The notes under the pieces were generated by a model. The model was not told where the DNA came from and did not search any database. It was given only the letters and a program-made list of their open reading frames with translations. From contig NC_133164.1 of the NCBI RefSeq assembly GCF_040802235.1, positions 90,884,302-90,948,301 on the forward strand: 64,000 bases of DNA, given 5' to 3'. Positions 48,401 to 60,435 of the stretch are shown in pieces; the first letter of the stretch is position 1, and each line of letters begins with the position of its first letter. The position numbers and the translations under genes were made by a program. This DNA is from Manis javanica (taxonomy: Eukaryota > Chordata > Mammalia > Pholidota > Manidae).

Positions 48401-48748
48401 TTAGATATGGAAGAAAATGAAGAAAAACATTTTAATATACATGAAGAAAGAGAAACATAGAATTTCTCACAAGGCCCTGAATCAAAAAAATTTACAAAAG
48501 ATCTTCTGAAAATAATCACTATTTGTGAGCTTATTAATACACAGAGATCATCTATTTGTTACTAAGTCATGTTAACTTACCAATAAAATAGTAAACATAC
48601 CAACATTTTAAACAATTTTATAAATTACTTGTCATTTCTTTTGTTAGTGTCACTCTCTCAATCATATACAAAAATAACACTACAGGACTATCCACCTAAC
48701 CTGTCTCCATCTCTTGTAAAGTCCTGGACCCTGGAAAAAGACTGGTCA
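45480..48748 (-). other. RPRD1A: RPRD1A 3' untranslated region (probable extent)
   Basis: Sequence downstream of the RPRD1A stop codon on the minus strand. It lacks large L1 insertions, in contrast to both sides, as expected of exonic sequence under constraint. AT-rich with several T-runs. The left limit is inferred from the AATAAA at 45499-45504. Confidence 0.6.
45499..45504 (-). terminator. RPRD1A: Candidate poly(A) signal of RPRD1A
   Basis: AATAAA on the minus strand in TTAATAAAGTTTTATG, followed about 20 nt on by TTCTTTTTGAAATGTGTAG and a T/G-rich stretch. It would give a 3' UTR of about 3.27 kb, close to the length I recall for the human gene. Other minus-strand AATAAA sites (for example near 47480 and 47552) could give shorter forms. 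Confidence 0.5.
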
Positions 48749-48898
48749 TCAATCTTCACTGTAGATGTCCCCCGCAAAGGGCAGGTGCATGTGGCTGCCA
48801 GTGACATTAGGCAATCGAGATAAGTCTGGCAGGCTCTGGATCCGGGATCTGAGTTCTTTGCGTACGAGGGAAACTCTGGCTAACTTGCGCTTGTATTC
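48749..48898 (-). CDS. RPRD1A: RPRD1A last coding exon (partial gene; C-terminal 49 residues)
   Basis: Minus strand. Acceptor GACGTTGCAG is followed by EYKRKLARVSLVRKELRSRI, and the exon ends LPFAGDIYSED then TGA (stop 48749-48751). This matches the end of human RPRD1A (p15RS) almost residue for residue. RPRD1A binds the phosphorylated C-terminal domain of RNA polymerase II through an N-terminal CID, dimerises by a C-terminal coiled coil and helps recruit the phosphatase RPAP2. This exon encodes the end of the coiled coil and the tail. The other exons lie beyond the right edge. It converges with C18orf21. Confidence 0.95.
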   Translation of the reverse strand, partial: EYKRKLARVSLVRKELRSRIQSLPDLSRLPNVTGSHMHLPFAGDIYSED

Positions 48899-49876
48899 CT
48901 GCAACGTCAAAAGACTTTCATTAGCATTGTCAGAGTTCAGAGAAGATCTAACGCTCTGACTAAACTCTCGTTCTACACTCAGTTAATGCTGAATAAAAAA
49001 AGATGAGTACGGTGTAAACCTCAGGATCCAAAGAGGGTCTTTGGGTAGAAATAAACAACCAGGTAAACTCTATTATTATTATTATGAAAAACCATAATCT
49101 TAAACTGATGTTTCACATCTGTAAAAAGACTAATATACATAACCACAGCATTTATTTTCAGGCATCCTTGAGCTTGGTTAACAAAAACTAAATACTTATT
49201 TTCACGAAGCTAAACTCAAATTCACCAGTTTTCAATTGGGACTGTTGGCAACAAATCATTGGAGTATTTATCAGAGCTTTTAACTTTGTCTCTAATAGCA
49301 CCTGTTACTTCCATATTACTGTTTTCACAGCTATCTTAGAATACTGTTTACATGTATACCAACTTTGAAATTATGGCAGTTATTAGACCAACTACTAAAT
49401 GGTATTTAATGTGTCAGTAAAGAATCATGTATTTTTGTACAAGTTCTATTATTTCAGTAACTGTACTCCAAAATAACTTAACTCCTTGGTAATGCTATGC
49501 ATTTTAGTTTCTATATTTAAAATATTTAACTTGAGAGAGGTCAAAGTTTTCAGTGATACAAAAAATGTTGGGAAACCTTGCAAAGAGTAGCCTAAGGCGT
49601 TAGATATAATGTTTGGCATAGGCAGAAACAGCTCATTGTCTGTAGACTGAAGTTTCCAGACTTCCACAAAGGGCAAGTGGATCCTTTTGCACTTCTTCAC
49701 CTAAGAGACGAGATGTGAAGCAGGGAGAATCTAAAAAATAAGTGTTCTTCCTTCTGGACTTTTCCCTCACTCTGACCAAGGCTGGTCTCAAAAATGACAG
49801 AACAGGTGAGCAATTTCAGATAGGCCTACCCAGAATGAGCCCTTCTTTAGTTTCTCAATTCTGACTGCAGAATACA
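48899..49876 (-). other. RPRD1A: RPRD1A last intron, nothing recognised
   Basis: AT-rich intron directly upstream of the last exon, with a small (ATT)n run at 49070-49084. I found no penultimate-exon sequence here or elsewhere to 64000. Confidence 0.55.
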
Positions 49877-49889
49877 ATCACCTAGGAAA
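49877..49889 (+). repeat. Target-site duplication of the ERV-segment retrocopy, left
   Basis: ATCACCTAGGAAA is repeated exactly at 51310-51322. Left and right copies bracket the insertion. Confidence 0.85.
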
Positions 49890-51309
49890 ATTTTTTTTTT
49901 TTTGAGAGGGCATCTCTCATATTTTTTGATCAAACGGTTAACAACAATAAAATTCTGTATAGGGGACTCAATGCACAATCATTAATCAACCCCAAGCCTA
50001 ATTCTCATCAGTTTCCAATCTTCTGAAGCATAACGAACAAGTTCTTACATGGTGAACAAGTTCTTACATAGTGAATAAGTTCTTACATGGTGAACAGTTC
50101 AAGGGCAGTCATCACAGAAACTTTCGGTTTTGATCACACATTATGAACTATAAACAATCAGGTCAAATATGAATATTTGTTTGATTTTTATACTTGATTT
50201 ATATGTGAATCCCACATTTCCCCATTATTATTATTATTATTATTATTATAAAATGCTGAAGTGGTAGGTAGATGCAAGATAAAGGTAGAAAACATAGTTT
50301 AGTACTGTAAGGGGGCAAATGTAGATGATCAGGTGTGTGCCTATAGACTAAGTATTAATCCAAGCTAGACAAGGGCAACAAAACATCCACGGATGCAGAT
50401 TTCCCTCAAAACAGTGGGGGTGAGGTTCTAAGCCTCACCTCTGTTGATCCCCAATTTCTCACCTGATGGCCCCCCTGCGACTGTGCCTGTCTTAGCTTGT
50501 TCCTCCCTTGAGGAATCTTACCCGTCTCTGGCTAACCAGTCATCTTCTGGGGCCATACAGGGAAATGTAAAGTTGGTAAGTGAGAGAGAAGCAATATTGT
50601 TTGAAAAGGTTAGCTTTTTACTTCTTTGCAGATTTATGCCCTGTGGCTTCTATGCCCAGCATTTGTCTTGAGGTATCTTTACCACTTGAAAGAATTATGA
50701 TACTCGGTAATTTCGATATGAGGCACGAATTCTACTTAAGAGTTGTAATTAGGAAGGAAGAAGAAAAGCTATAGAAGTAGCAGACGGAAGAAAACATGGG
50801 AAGATTGATTATTTCTTTGATATATCTTCTTGTAGAGTAACATACGCATGTATAGGTTTTAAACTACTAATTACATTGCTTACACACATTAACATAATAG
50901 GAATACAGCTACATAACCAAAGCAGACCTACAATTACCAGCTATCTCCAGTGAAACCAAAAAAACCAGTTAGGCACCCTAGGCATTTGTGAAAATTTATC
51001 AATGATATGATGGATATTGTCCAAGTGAATTTGAATATTTTGAGAAAAATCAGACAAATTAAAACAACCCATTCCTGGGAACTGTTCACATCCTATATGT
51101 TCTTTTAACAGTAGATAGTCTATAGTCACAAGATTTTGGAGCGCTGCAACTTGCACTTCTCCTAATTCTTGGTTGAGTTCCGACAGTATAGATCCAGTCA
51201 AATTTCTTGTTTTATTGTATGCACAGGCCAGCTTAGATACCTCCTCCTTCATTCCAATGGCACGTCCAGGAACCGGTGGGATGAATGCAGCTACAACTGC
51301 AACAGCGCC
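49890..51309 (-). mobile_element. Retrocopy of the ERV env-TM segment (copy 2)
   Basis: 1420 bp on the minus strand with a poly(A) tail (T-run 49891-49903) and a 13-bp target duplication, so it was inserted by L1 machinery. It aligns with 37995-39405 from end to end, including the same poly(A) site, an ATT-repeat stretch (50226-50249) and shared non-coding blocks. Its 5' end stops inside the fusion-peptide-like region, as in a 5'-truncated retrocopy. It lacks the L1 body and the private tail of L1-D. It lies in the RPRD1A intron in sense orientation. Confidence 0.85.
50941..51309 (-). pseudogene. Retroviral env TM ectodomain remnant (copy 2)
   Basis: An open piece of 103 codons (50941-51252), with an in-frame hydrophobic run before it to 51309. 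It differs from copy 1 at scattered residues but has the same layout: heptad region, LQN motif, and C55-X6-G62-C63 instead of CX6CC. The same TAG stands before the hydrophobic anchor-like stretch. No SU and no start context. Non-functional as an envelope. Confidence 0.8.
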
Positions 51310-51322
51310 ATCACCTAGGAAA
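51310..51322 (+). repeat. Target-site duplication of the ERV-segment retrocopy, right
   Basis: ATCACCTAGGAAA, identical to 49877-49889. Confidence 0.85.
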
Positions 51323-51450
51323 TTTTTTAAGAAACTCCATTTTCATGAGAATTCCAACCCCACTATATATCAATTAAATATCTCTGGAAGTGGGTCTAGA
51401 GCTCATGAATTTTGTAAAACCTCCCAGAAGGATGCTATTACAGCCAAATT
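51323..51450. mobile_element. MER5-class remnant split by the ERV retrocopy
   Basis: With the copy of the duplication at 49877, the flanks read CAGAATACAATCACCTAGGAAA-TTTTTTAAGAAACTCC, then TTCCAACCCC and AAGTGGGTCTAGAGCTCATG, the order of a hAT-Charlie MER5-type element. Decayed. Confidence 0.4.
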
Positions 51451-53069
51451 AGTGAGCCACTTCTCTACCAGCTTTCTGTAGAAATAAAGTAATGAGGTTT
51501 TTTTGTATTGTCTCCTCTATTAAATAATAACTACCCCTGGGGAAATGATTTGTCAGAATTACTATAACCCAACTGCTTTAAGGGAATGGGAGAAAGGAGG
51601 ATTCTGAAACGTGGAACAGGGAACACTGGCAGACAAGGCAGGATGGGCTGAAAGCTGGAAAAGTTCAAGGATAGTTTTGGCACATAAGAGGTGCCAATTC
51701 TTGCCATACCTACATGCCCCTACATTTCAAACCTATCGTCGAGGTGGAGTAAGAAAGAGTTTAACAGGGACCTATAATCTTATGAGGATTTTCCTCTTCT
51801 CTTTTTGCCCCTTCACCAGTGAAACACACTGTAACACCAGGTATGTTTCAGCATAGTAGCTAAGAGTGGCATACAAAAGATGAGCACCAGGTTATTCCAT
51901 ATTTTAGATGCATACTTCTCTGTAGCATCCTGTTACACATCTCCATATTTAGACATTTCTTCTTTAGAACACAAAGGTATGGGAGCAAACAGATCTCCAA
52001 CTGTCCTGTTTTTAGCTGAACCATTCTTGAGTAAGTAATACCTAAAAGCATTCTGGGGTCAGCATGATTATGTTCAGATGCTGGTCAAAAATGATCAAAA
52101 GCAATTACTTGCTGCCACTCTTCAGGCCAGAAGTTTTGAGAAAGGTCATATGTGCCAAGGTTATATTCCTGCCAACCCTAATTTCTGCTTTTCAACATCC
52201 TGATATCTTAATCTTTTGATTTAAATAATATGTAGCAATTAAAAGCCTTCAGCCAATTGGTATACACTACAATCAAAATACTGGCTAACATAAACAAAAG
52301 CTCCATTTATTGAATGTGCATTACATGGTGTACATTAAAATATGAACTCACTTCGTCTTCTCAGTAACACTCTGGGAAGAGTAATTATGCCAAGTGTGTG
52401 AAACACACTCTCCCAAACTCGGAACAGAAGTAGCAGTCAAAATCCACTACTGTCACAGGCAGACTTTCATCCTAACAAAAGATTTAAGTAGCTGTGGTAA
52501 ACTGACTGCTGTTAGCCTAAATAACAAACTGGATGAAACCGGGTAACTATCAGATTATTAGAATGCAGGCCACAGTCCTAAAAGTTTAAATTGCCTCACT
52601 GGTGTTTAGAAAAAGGCTCCAAGATTCCACAGGTTGGTTTCTTATGGCAATGATGCTAACGGTAAGATGAGTATATGACATCAGAATGATCACAGTACCA
52701 TGAATGTATTCTCTTCCTTCACAGCACTTTTTAAAAGTGTTCTGACCACCTATTTACCATCCTTTCTGTCCCACAAGACTGTAAGTATAACAGCAGTCCC
52801 AGTCATATGGTAGGTATATATTTATTAAGCTTTGGAGCTAAAGAATTAAACAAAAGAGATTAGGTCTCATGCCTTCGCGAAACTAACATTTCAGGGGGAA
52901 GGAGGCATTAAAAAAACAAAATATTTCAGGTATATATAATATGAAGAAAACAAAGTTAGGCAATAGAATAAAATGGAGCAATGTGGCGGAAGAGTTAAGG
53001 CAACTTTACAAGTACACAGAACAGGAAGGGATTAGCAGTTCAAAAACTGAAGTTTAAGAATCACTGACT
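51451..53069. other. RPRD1A: RPRD1A intron with old debris
   Basis: No exon found. About 52700-52830 looks like an L2 3' end (ACCATCCTTTCTGTCCCACAAGACTGTAAGTA). From 52840 to 53040 there is an ancient repeat with AACTAACATTTCAGGGGGAAGG. The rest is unassigned. Confidence 0.4.
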
Positions 53070-53920
53070 TGGAGGAGACTGACTTCTAGCATGACAGCAT
53101 GAGCTGCTCAACTGACCCACTCCTCAGTGGAACTGGTGGAAACTATTTTTAAAAACCATGACAATCACCTAAAACCTCTGCAAATGATCCTAAGAAATAT
53201 CTACTCAAGAAAATCTATGAAGATTCAGTAATAAAGTAAGTCTTTGGAATTTAAGCCAAGATGCTGGCTCCCTTTCACACTCCCAGCTCGGTTAAGGCAG
53301 AGACTCCTCTTCAGACTACTGCAGCCAAAAACAAGGGACCACTCCCCCTGAGCTCCCAGTCAGAGGGTTTTATTCCTAGAAGGGCAAGACAACAGCATTT
53401 GTCATCCTACTTCCAACCACCTGTTGCTAAAGCTAAGCCTCAGAATAGTGTAGTGAAGAGCTTGGGGGCTCCCTTCTTTCTGCTCAGCCCTCACCCTTGA
53501 GTAAAGGCTTTTGGATGAGGCAAGCTGGTAATACTGGGACATGATAACCCTTGTGCACAACTCAGGGGGTGGCTGTCCACAACAGAACAGCAAGTTGAAA
53601 GGGCAGGCAGCTCTCTCCTTCACCAAGAGCTCAGTTCATAGAGCATCACTCACAGGAAACCTTGCCACTGTTCCCACCCCCAGTTACAGAGCCCTGACTC
53701 AAAGATTCTGCCTGAGGGAAGCAGCAGACAATAAAACAGACTGTAATCTCTTCACAAAGGTAGTGATTTTATTTACAACAAAGCAAGAAGATCAAGCTTA
53801 AGAGTACCATGAAGAGTGGAGGCCTTGATGAAAGGGAGGAGGAGATTCACAATAGGGGCTAACTGGGAGATGCACACTTGGTATCAGAGCAAGTACCTAA
53901 CACTGACCTCAGAAACAAAA
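53070..53920 (+). mobile_element. Probable L1M 5' UTR/ORF1-side fragment
   Basis: GGAGGAGACTGACTTCTAGCATGACAGCATGAG resembles the start of old L1M/HAL1 elements. The GC-richer sequence that follows fits a 5' UTR. It directly precedes an L1M 3' part, which suggests one internally deleted L1M. Assignment is by pattern only. Confidence 0.4.
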
Positions 53921-53924
53921 TCTG

Positions 53925-54267
53925 TAGCTTAAAGAAATATCTGTACACCATGTTAACTGCAGCATTAATTAAACTAAACAAGATATGGAAACAACTTATT
54001 TCTGTCAACACATGAACACACACACAAAGGATTATTCAGCCACATGTAAAAGGGGAATTCTGCCACTTGCAACATGGACAAACGTTCAGGGCATTATAAG
54101 TGAAATCAGCTAGACAAGAAAAAGATACTATATAATCTCACTTACATGTGGAATTTTTAAAAAAAGATGAATTCATAGGAGTAGAATGGAGGTTACCAGG
54201 GGCTGGGATGGCAAGGAGATGGGAAGATGGTGGTCAAAGGATATAAACCCTCAATGAATAAGCTGTG
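53925..54267 (+). mobile_element. L1M ORF2 end and 3' UTR, left half (split by L1-E)
   Basis: GATATGGAAACAACTTATTTCTG, ATTATTCAGCCACATG, TATAATCTCACTTACATGTGGAA and GGAGGTTACCAGGGGCTGGGATGGC mark an L1M 3' region. It is cut at the L1-E duplication and resumes at 60436. Confidence 0.85.
54257..54267 (+). repeat. L1-E target-site duplication, left copy
   Basis: AATAAGCTGTG, against AATAAGCTCTG at 60436-60446: 10 of 11 bases match. Confidence 0.75.
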
Positions 54268-55241
54268 GGGTTTAACGATGGCAGTATGAGAAGTGAGACA
54301 GAAATCTCCTCCCAAAACCACATATAATATGAAAATACAGCAAATACTACTAATCCTGAAAGAGCAACAGGCAAGAAGGCTGCAACAGACTGCCTACACC
54401 TGGGGAAAAGAGAAAACGTCACAAAAAAGGGTAAAGTACTAAAGCCATGATCCAGCAGGACCCAAGCCATTCCAACACCCAAGCTCACCAGCAGGAGGAA
54501 GAAAAATGGAGCAGGAAAAGAGTGGAGGCCTCGGACTGCTGAACACCAAGTCCTGGAGATAAGCTCTTGGAGCATGAACCTACATTACATGGTGCTCTGG
54601 AGATTAGTGGGGTTGGAAAGCTGAGACACGCAGAATACTTTGGGAGACTGAGATTCCAACCACTTGTGAGAACAGGTAACCACAAATGGCCGCAATGAAG
54701 ACAAAAGAAAGGAGGGCACTCTAAGAGACTTCTTAACAGCAACAGGGCTGCTAAAGGGGCATGGATTTCACAGAATTGGCTGCTCAGGAAAAAGGACAGG
54801 TGGAACAAAATTGTCCTGGAACACTCAGCTAAGCAGGTTGGTAATTTTCAGGAGCTTCAAGTGCTCCATACCCCTGGCTGGAAACACAGCTCTGAGGCCC
54901 CCTCACCGCAATACACAGCCCATCGCTCCCTCCTCCGGACGAAACTGCCTCACAAAGCTGCTGCCCCTACCATTGCACCAGGTGAGCCAGAGGGTGACCG
55001 AGCCTATGACAGCTACAAGGGTGTAGCATAGACATTCCTCTCTGTGCACTTGGACCATTAGCCCTGATAGTGGAGCCAGGCACTGCATCTGGAAAGCAGA
55101 AAAGAGGTCTTTCCTCCCAACAAGCACCAGCGCTGTTCACCTGTGACACCCGCCATCATTCTACGGGATGAGAAGCTACAGAGAGGAGAGAATCTGGCCA
55201 CTGGAGGGCACTATTTAAACCGTTATTTTTACAAATAGGAA

Positions 55242-56050
55242 ATGTCAAAAGAACCTGGTAAAAACCAAAATCCCACAAACACAAAAGGGCCAAGTGAAAC
55301 TGAACTCATCAATATTCCAAAAAGAGATTTTAAAACAAAAATCATAAACATGCTCACAGAGTTACAGAAAAACATAGAAGAACTGAGGGAAGAATTCAAG
55401 AGATAGAAACTTTGAAAAATACATTATCTGAAATGACACATACAGTGGAGGGATTTAAAAGCACATTAGATGAACTTGAGGAGATGGTAAAAATGAAACA
55501 GAAATTAGAAAACAAGAACACAAAGAAACTGAGACACAGAGAAAAACGGATCTCTGGGAATAAAAGAATTAAGAGAACTGTGTGATCAATCCAAATGGAC
55601 CAATATTTGCATTATACAGATACCAGAAGAAGAAGAGAAAGAAAAAGGGATGGAAAGTGTCTTTGAGAGAAGGTAACTGCTGAAAACTTCCCCAGTCTGG
55701 GGAAGAAGATAGTCTCCCAGGCCATGGAGATCCACAGATCTTCCAACAGAAGGGACCCAAGGAAGACAACACCAAGAAATATAGTAATTAAAATGACAAA
55801 GATCAAAGATAAACCCAGAGTATTAGAAGCAGTCAGAGAGAGGAAGAAGATCACATACAAAGGAAAACCCATCAGTCTACCATCAGACTTCTCAACAGAA
55901 ACTTTACAGGCCAGAAAGGTATGGCACGATATATTTAATGTAATGAAGCAGAAGGGCCTTTTACCAAGAATACTCTAACCAGGAAGATTATCACTTAAAT
56001 TTGAAGGTGAGATTAAAACCATCTCTATAGTGTATTTTGGAGGGATGGCT
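55242..56050 (+). pseudogene. L1-E ORF1 remnant
   Basis: It starts MSKEPGKNQNPT-like at 55242, the counterpart of MKRQ... in L1-C. A later open piece (55724-55978) carries the end of the RNA-recognition part and the C-terminal domain (PISLPSDFSTETLQARKVWH). Stops and frameshifts throughout. Confidence 0.75.
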
Positions 56051-56360
56051 TTAGATGGAATTATTACTGAGACTAAATAGCAGTCACCAGAGAAAATAAT
56101 ACCACAGTAAAGGAAGTACACCAATTAATTAATAAACAAATGAAAAATTAAATCAACTACCCCCAAAGTCACTCAAGGAATAGACAAAGAGCACAGAATA
56201 TGATATCTAAAATATAAGGAATGGAGGAGGAAGAAAAAGGAGAAAAAAAAAAGAACCTTTAATTGTGTTTATAATAGCATACTAAGTGAGTTAAATTACA
56301 CTGTTTGATAGGAAAGAACCTACCCTTGAACTTTTGGTAACCACGAATCTAAAGCCTGCA

Positions 56361-59300
56361 ATGGCAATAAGTACATATCTATCAATGATCACCCTAAATG
56401 AAAATGGAATGAACGTACCAATCAAAAGACATAGTCAAAGAACAGATAAAAAAACAAGACCCATCTATATGGCAACTATAAGAGATTCACATCAAAACCA
56501 AAGACATACACAGACTAAAAGTGAAGGGAAGGAAAAAGTTACTTTCTTTGTTTTGAAGTCTATTTTGTCTGATACAAGTAATGCTCCTCCTGCTTTTTTC
56601 TCCCTATTGTTTGCATGAAATACCAAGAGACAAAGAAGGACATTAGATAATGATAAAGGGGTCAGTTCAACAAGATATAACCATTATAAATATCTCTGCA
56701 CCCAACACAGGAGCACCTATATATGTGAAACAAATACTAACAGAATTAAAAGGGGAAATAGAATGTAATGCATTCACCTTAGGAGACTTCAACACTCCAC
56801 TCACTGCAAAGGACATATCAATGAGACAGAAAATAAGTAAGGAAACAGTGCACTGAACAACACATTAACACAGATGGACATAACAGACATCTACAGAACA
56901 ATCCATGAAAAGCAACAGGATACACATTCTTAAGTGCCCATGGAATATTTTCAAGAATAGATGATAAGAGTATGCCACGAAAAGAGCTTCAGTAAATTAA
57001 AGAAGATTGAAATTTTGCCAACCAGCTTCTTGACCACAAAGGTATGAAATTACAAATAAATTATACAAAGGAAACGAAAAAGCCCGCAAACACATAGAGG
57101 CTTAACAATATGCTCCTAAACAATCAATAGATCAATGATCAAATAAAAACAGAGATCAAGCAATATATGGACACAAATAACAGTAACTCAACACCGCAAA
57201 ATCTGTGGGACTCAGCGAAGGCCATGAAAAGAGGGAAAATATCTAGGAAAACAGGTCTACCACAGGACAGAAGAACAATCACACATGAACAGTTCAAACT
57301 CACAATAAATGAAACTAGAAGAAGAACAAACGAGGCCAAAGTTAGAAGAAGGAGGGACATAATAAAGCCGAGAGTAGAAATAAATAAAATAGAGAAAAAA
57401 CAAAGAATCAATAAAAGCAGGAGCTGGTAATTTGATAAAATAAATACAACAGATATACCCCTAGCCAGACTTAATCAAGAAAAAAAGAGTTCACACACAT
57501 AAACAGAATCAGAAATGAGAAAAAATAGATATGGACACCACAGAAATTATTAGATGACATGCAAAGACTTATCAGAGAATACAATAAAAACAGTATGATA
57601 CCAAATTGGATAACCTACCAGAAATGGACAATTTTCTAGAAAAATGATCCAGGAAGAAGAAGAAGAAAAATCTGAGAAGAAAAATTATCAGCAATGAAAT
57701 TGAATTGGTAATCAAAAACTACCTAAGGATAAAACCCAGACCACATGGCTTCACCAATGAATTTTATCAAACATTAAGTGAATACCTAATACCCATCCTT
57801 CTTAAAGTTTTCCAAAAAGTAGAAGAGGAGGGAATACTTTCAGACTCCTTCTGAGGTCAGCATCACTTTAATACCAAAACCAGGCAAAGACACCACAAAA
57901 AAAGAAAATTACAGATGAATATCCCTGATGAGCACAGATGCAAAAATACTCACCAAATTTTAACAAACCAAATTCAAAAATACATAAAAAAAATCATCCA
58001 TCACAATCAAGTAGGATTTATTCCAGGGATGCAAGGACAGTACAACATTAGAAAATCCATCAACACCATACACCACGTCAACCAAAAAAAGGACAAAACA
58101 AGTTCATAATCTCCACAGATGCTGAAAAAGCATTCGACAAAATTCAGGATCCATTCATGATAAAAACTCTCAACAAAATGGGTATAAATGGCAAGTACCT
58201 CAATATAATAAAGGCATGACAAACTAACAGCCAACATTATACTTAACAGCGAGAAGCTGAAACCTTTTCCTTTAAGATAGGGAACAAGACAAGGATGCCC
58301 ACTATCCTCATTTTTATTCAACATAATACTGGAGGTCCTAGCCACGGCAATCAGACAACACAAAAAAATAAAAGGCATCCAGATTGGTGAGGAAGAAGCC
58401 AAACTGTCACTATTTGACATGATATTCTACATAAAGAATCCTAAAGAATCCACTCCAAAACTACTAGAATCTGTGAATTCGGCAAAGTTGCAGTATACAA
58501 AATACACAGAAAGCTCTTGGATTCCGATACAATAACGATGAACTAGCAGAAAGAGAAATCAGGAAAACAATTCCATTCACAATTGCATCAAAAACAATAA
58601 AATACATAGGAATAAACCTAACCAAGAAGGTAAAAGACCTATACCATGAAAACTACAACACACTCTTGAGAGAAATTAAAGACACTAATAAATGGAAATT
58701 CACCCCATGCTCCTTGGTAGGAAGAATTAATATTGTTAAAATGGCCATCCTGCTTAAAGCAACCTACAGATTCAATGCAATTCCTATGAAAATACTGACA
58801 GCATTCTTCAACAAACTGGAACAAATAGTTCTAAAATTCATATGAAACCATAAAAGACCCCAAATAGTCAAAGCAATCCTGAGAAGGAAAAATAAAGGAG
58901 GGGAGATCTTGCTTTCCAACTTCAAGCTCAACTACCAAGCCACAGTAATCAAGACAATTTGGTACTGGCACAAGAACAGACCCATAGATAGACCAGTGCA
59001 ACAGAATACAGTGTCCAGATATTAACCCAAGCATACATGGTCAATTAATATATGATAAAGGAGCCATGGACATACAATGGGGAAATGACAGCCTCTTCAG
59101 CAACTGTTTTTGGCAAAACTGGACAGGTACATGGAAGAGAATGAAACTGGATTATTGTTTAACCCCATACAGAAAAGTAAACTCCAAAGGGATCGGAGAC
59201 ATGAATGTAAGTCATGAAACCATAAAACTCTTAGAAGACAACATATGCAAAAATCTCCTGAATACAAACACGAGCAACTTCTTCCTGAAATGAATCTCTT

Positions 59301-60092
59301 CAAGCAAGGGGAACGAAAGCAAAAATGAACACATGAGACTACATCAAACTAAAAAGCTTCTGTACAGAAAAGGACACCATCAACAGAAGAAGACATCCTA
59401 CCGTACGGGAGAATGTATTTGTAAACGACCTATCTGACAAGGGGTGAACATCCAAAATACATAAGAACTCAGACGTCTCAACACTCAAAAAGCAAATAAC
59501 CCAATTAAAAATGGGTGAAAGATATGAAGTGACAATTCTCCAAAGAAGAAATTCAGATGGCCAACAGGCACATGAAAAGATGCTCCACATCACTAATTAT
59601 CAGGGAAATGCAAATAAAAACCACAATGAGATATCAGCTCACACCAGTTAGGATGGCCAGCATTGAAAAGACTAAGAACAAATGCTAGTGAGGATGCAGA
59701 GAAAGCGGAACCCTCCTACACTGCTGGTGGGAATGTAAATTAGTTCAACCACTGTGGAGAGCCATATGGAGGTTCCTCAAAAAACTAAAAATAGAAATAC
59801 CGTTTGTCCCAGGAATTCCACTCCTAGGAATTTTCAAAGAAAACAAGATCCCAGGTTGAGAAAGACCTATGCACCCTTAGTTTATCACAGCACTATTTAC
59901 AATAGCCAAGACATGGAAGCAACCTAAGTGTCCACTAGTAGGTGAATGGATAAAGAAGATTCAGCCATAAGAAAAAAACAAATCCCACCATTTGCAACAA
60001 TATGGAGGGAGGTAGAGGGTATTATGCTCAGTGAAATAAGCCAGGCAGAGAAAGCCAAGTACCAAATGATTTCACTCATTTGTGGAATATAA
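56361..60092 (+). pseudogene. L1-E ORF2 remnant
   Basis: The start codon is at 56361 (MAISTYLSMITLNENGMNVP) and the stop after SLICGI is at 60090-60092. The endonuclease region holds the 86-bp inversion. FADD is lost by a short deletion near 58410 (LSLF-DM). C-terminal pieces survive at 59066-59293. Not functional. Confidence 0.88.
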
Positions 60093-60435
60093 CAATGAAG
60101 CAAAACTGAAAGAACAAACAGCAGTATTCACAGACTCCAAGAAGGTACTAGTGGTTATCAAAGGTGAGGTGTGGAGGAAAGTAGGTGGGGAAGGAGGGAG
60201 AAGGGGATTGAGTGGTATTATGATTGGCACACTTGGTATGTATGGGGTTCATGGGGAAGACAGTGTAGTACAGAAACGACAAGTAGCAACTCTGTGCCAT
60301 CTTACTACGCTGATGTAAAGTGACTGCAATGGGTTGTGTGGGGGACTTGATAATATGGGTAAATGTAGTAACCAATGATTCTCACGTGAAACCTTCACAA
60401 GAGTGTGTATCAAGGATATCTTTAAAACAAAGATA

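Larger units (their letters stand above)
54268..60435 (+). mobile_element. L1-E: full-length L1 with internal inversion
   Basis: Plus-strand L1 of 6168 bp. The 5' tip has ACGATGGCAGTATGAGAAGTGAGACAG. The 5' UTR runs to 55241, ORF1 from 55242 to about 56050, ORF2 56361-60092, then a 3' UTR and an A-rich tail with AAACAAAGATA. ORF2 has an 86-bp inverted segment at 56539-56624. Many stops and frameshifts. It lies inside an older L1M with an 11-bp, one-mismatch target duplication. Confidence 0.93.

Noticed and set aside
50226-50249. (ATT)n in the ERV retrocopy as a new microsatellite
   Set aside because: The same ATT-type stretch occurs at the matching place in copy 1 (38325-38343), so it is part of the element.
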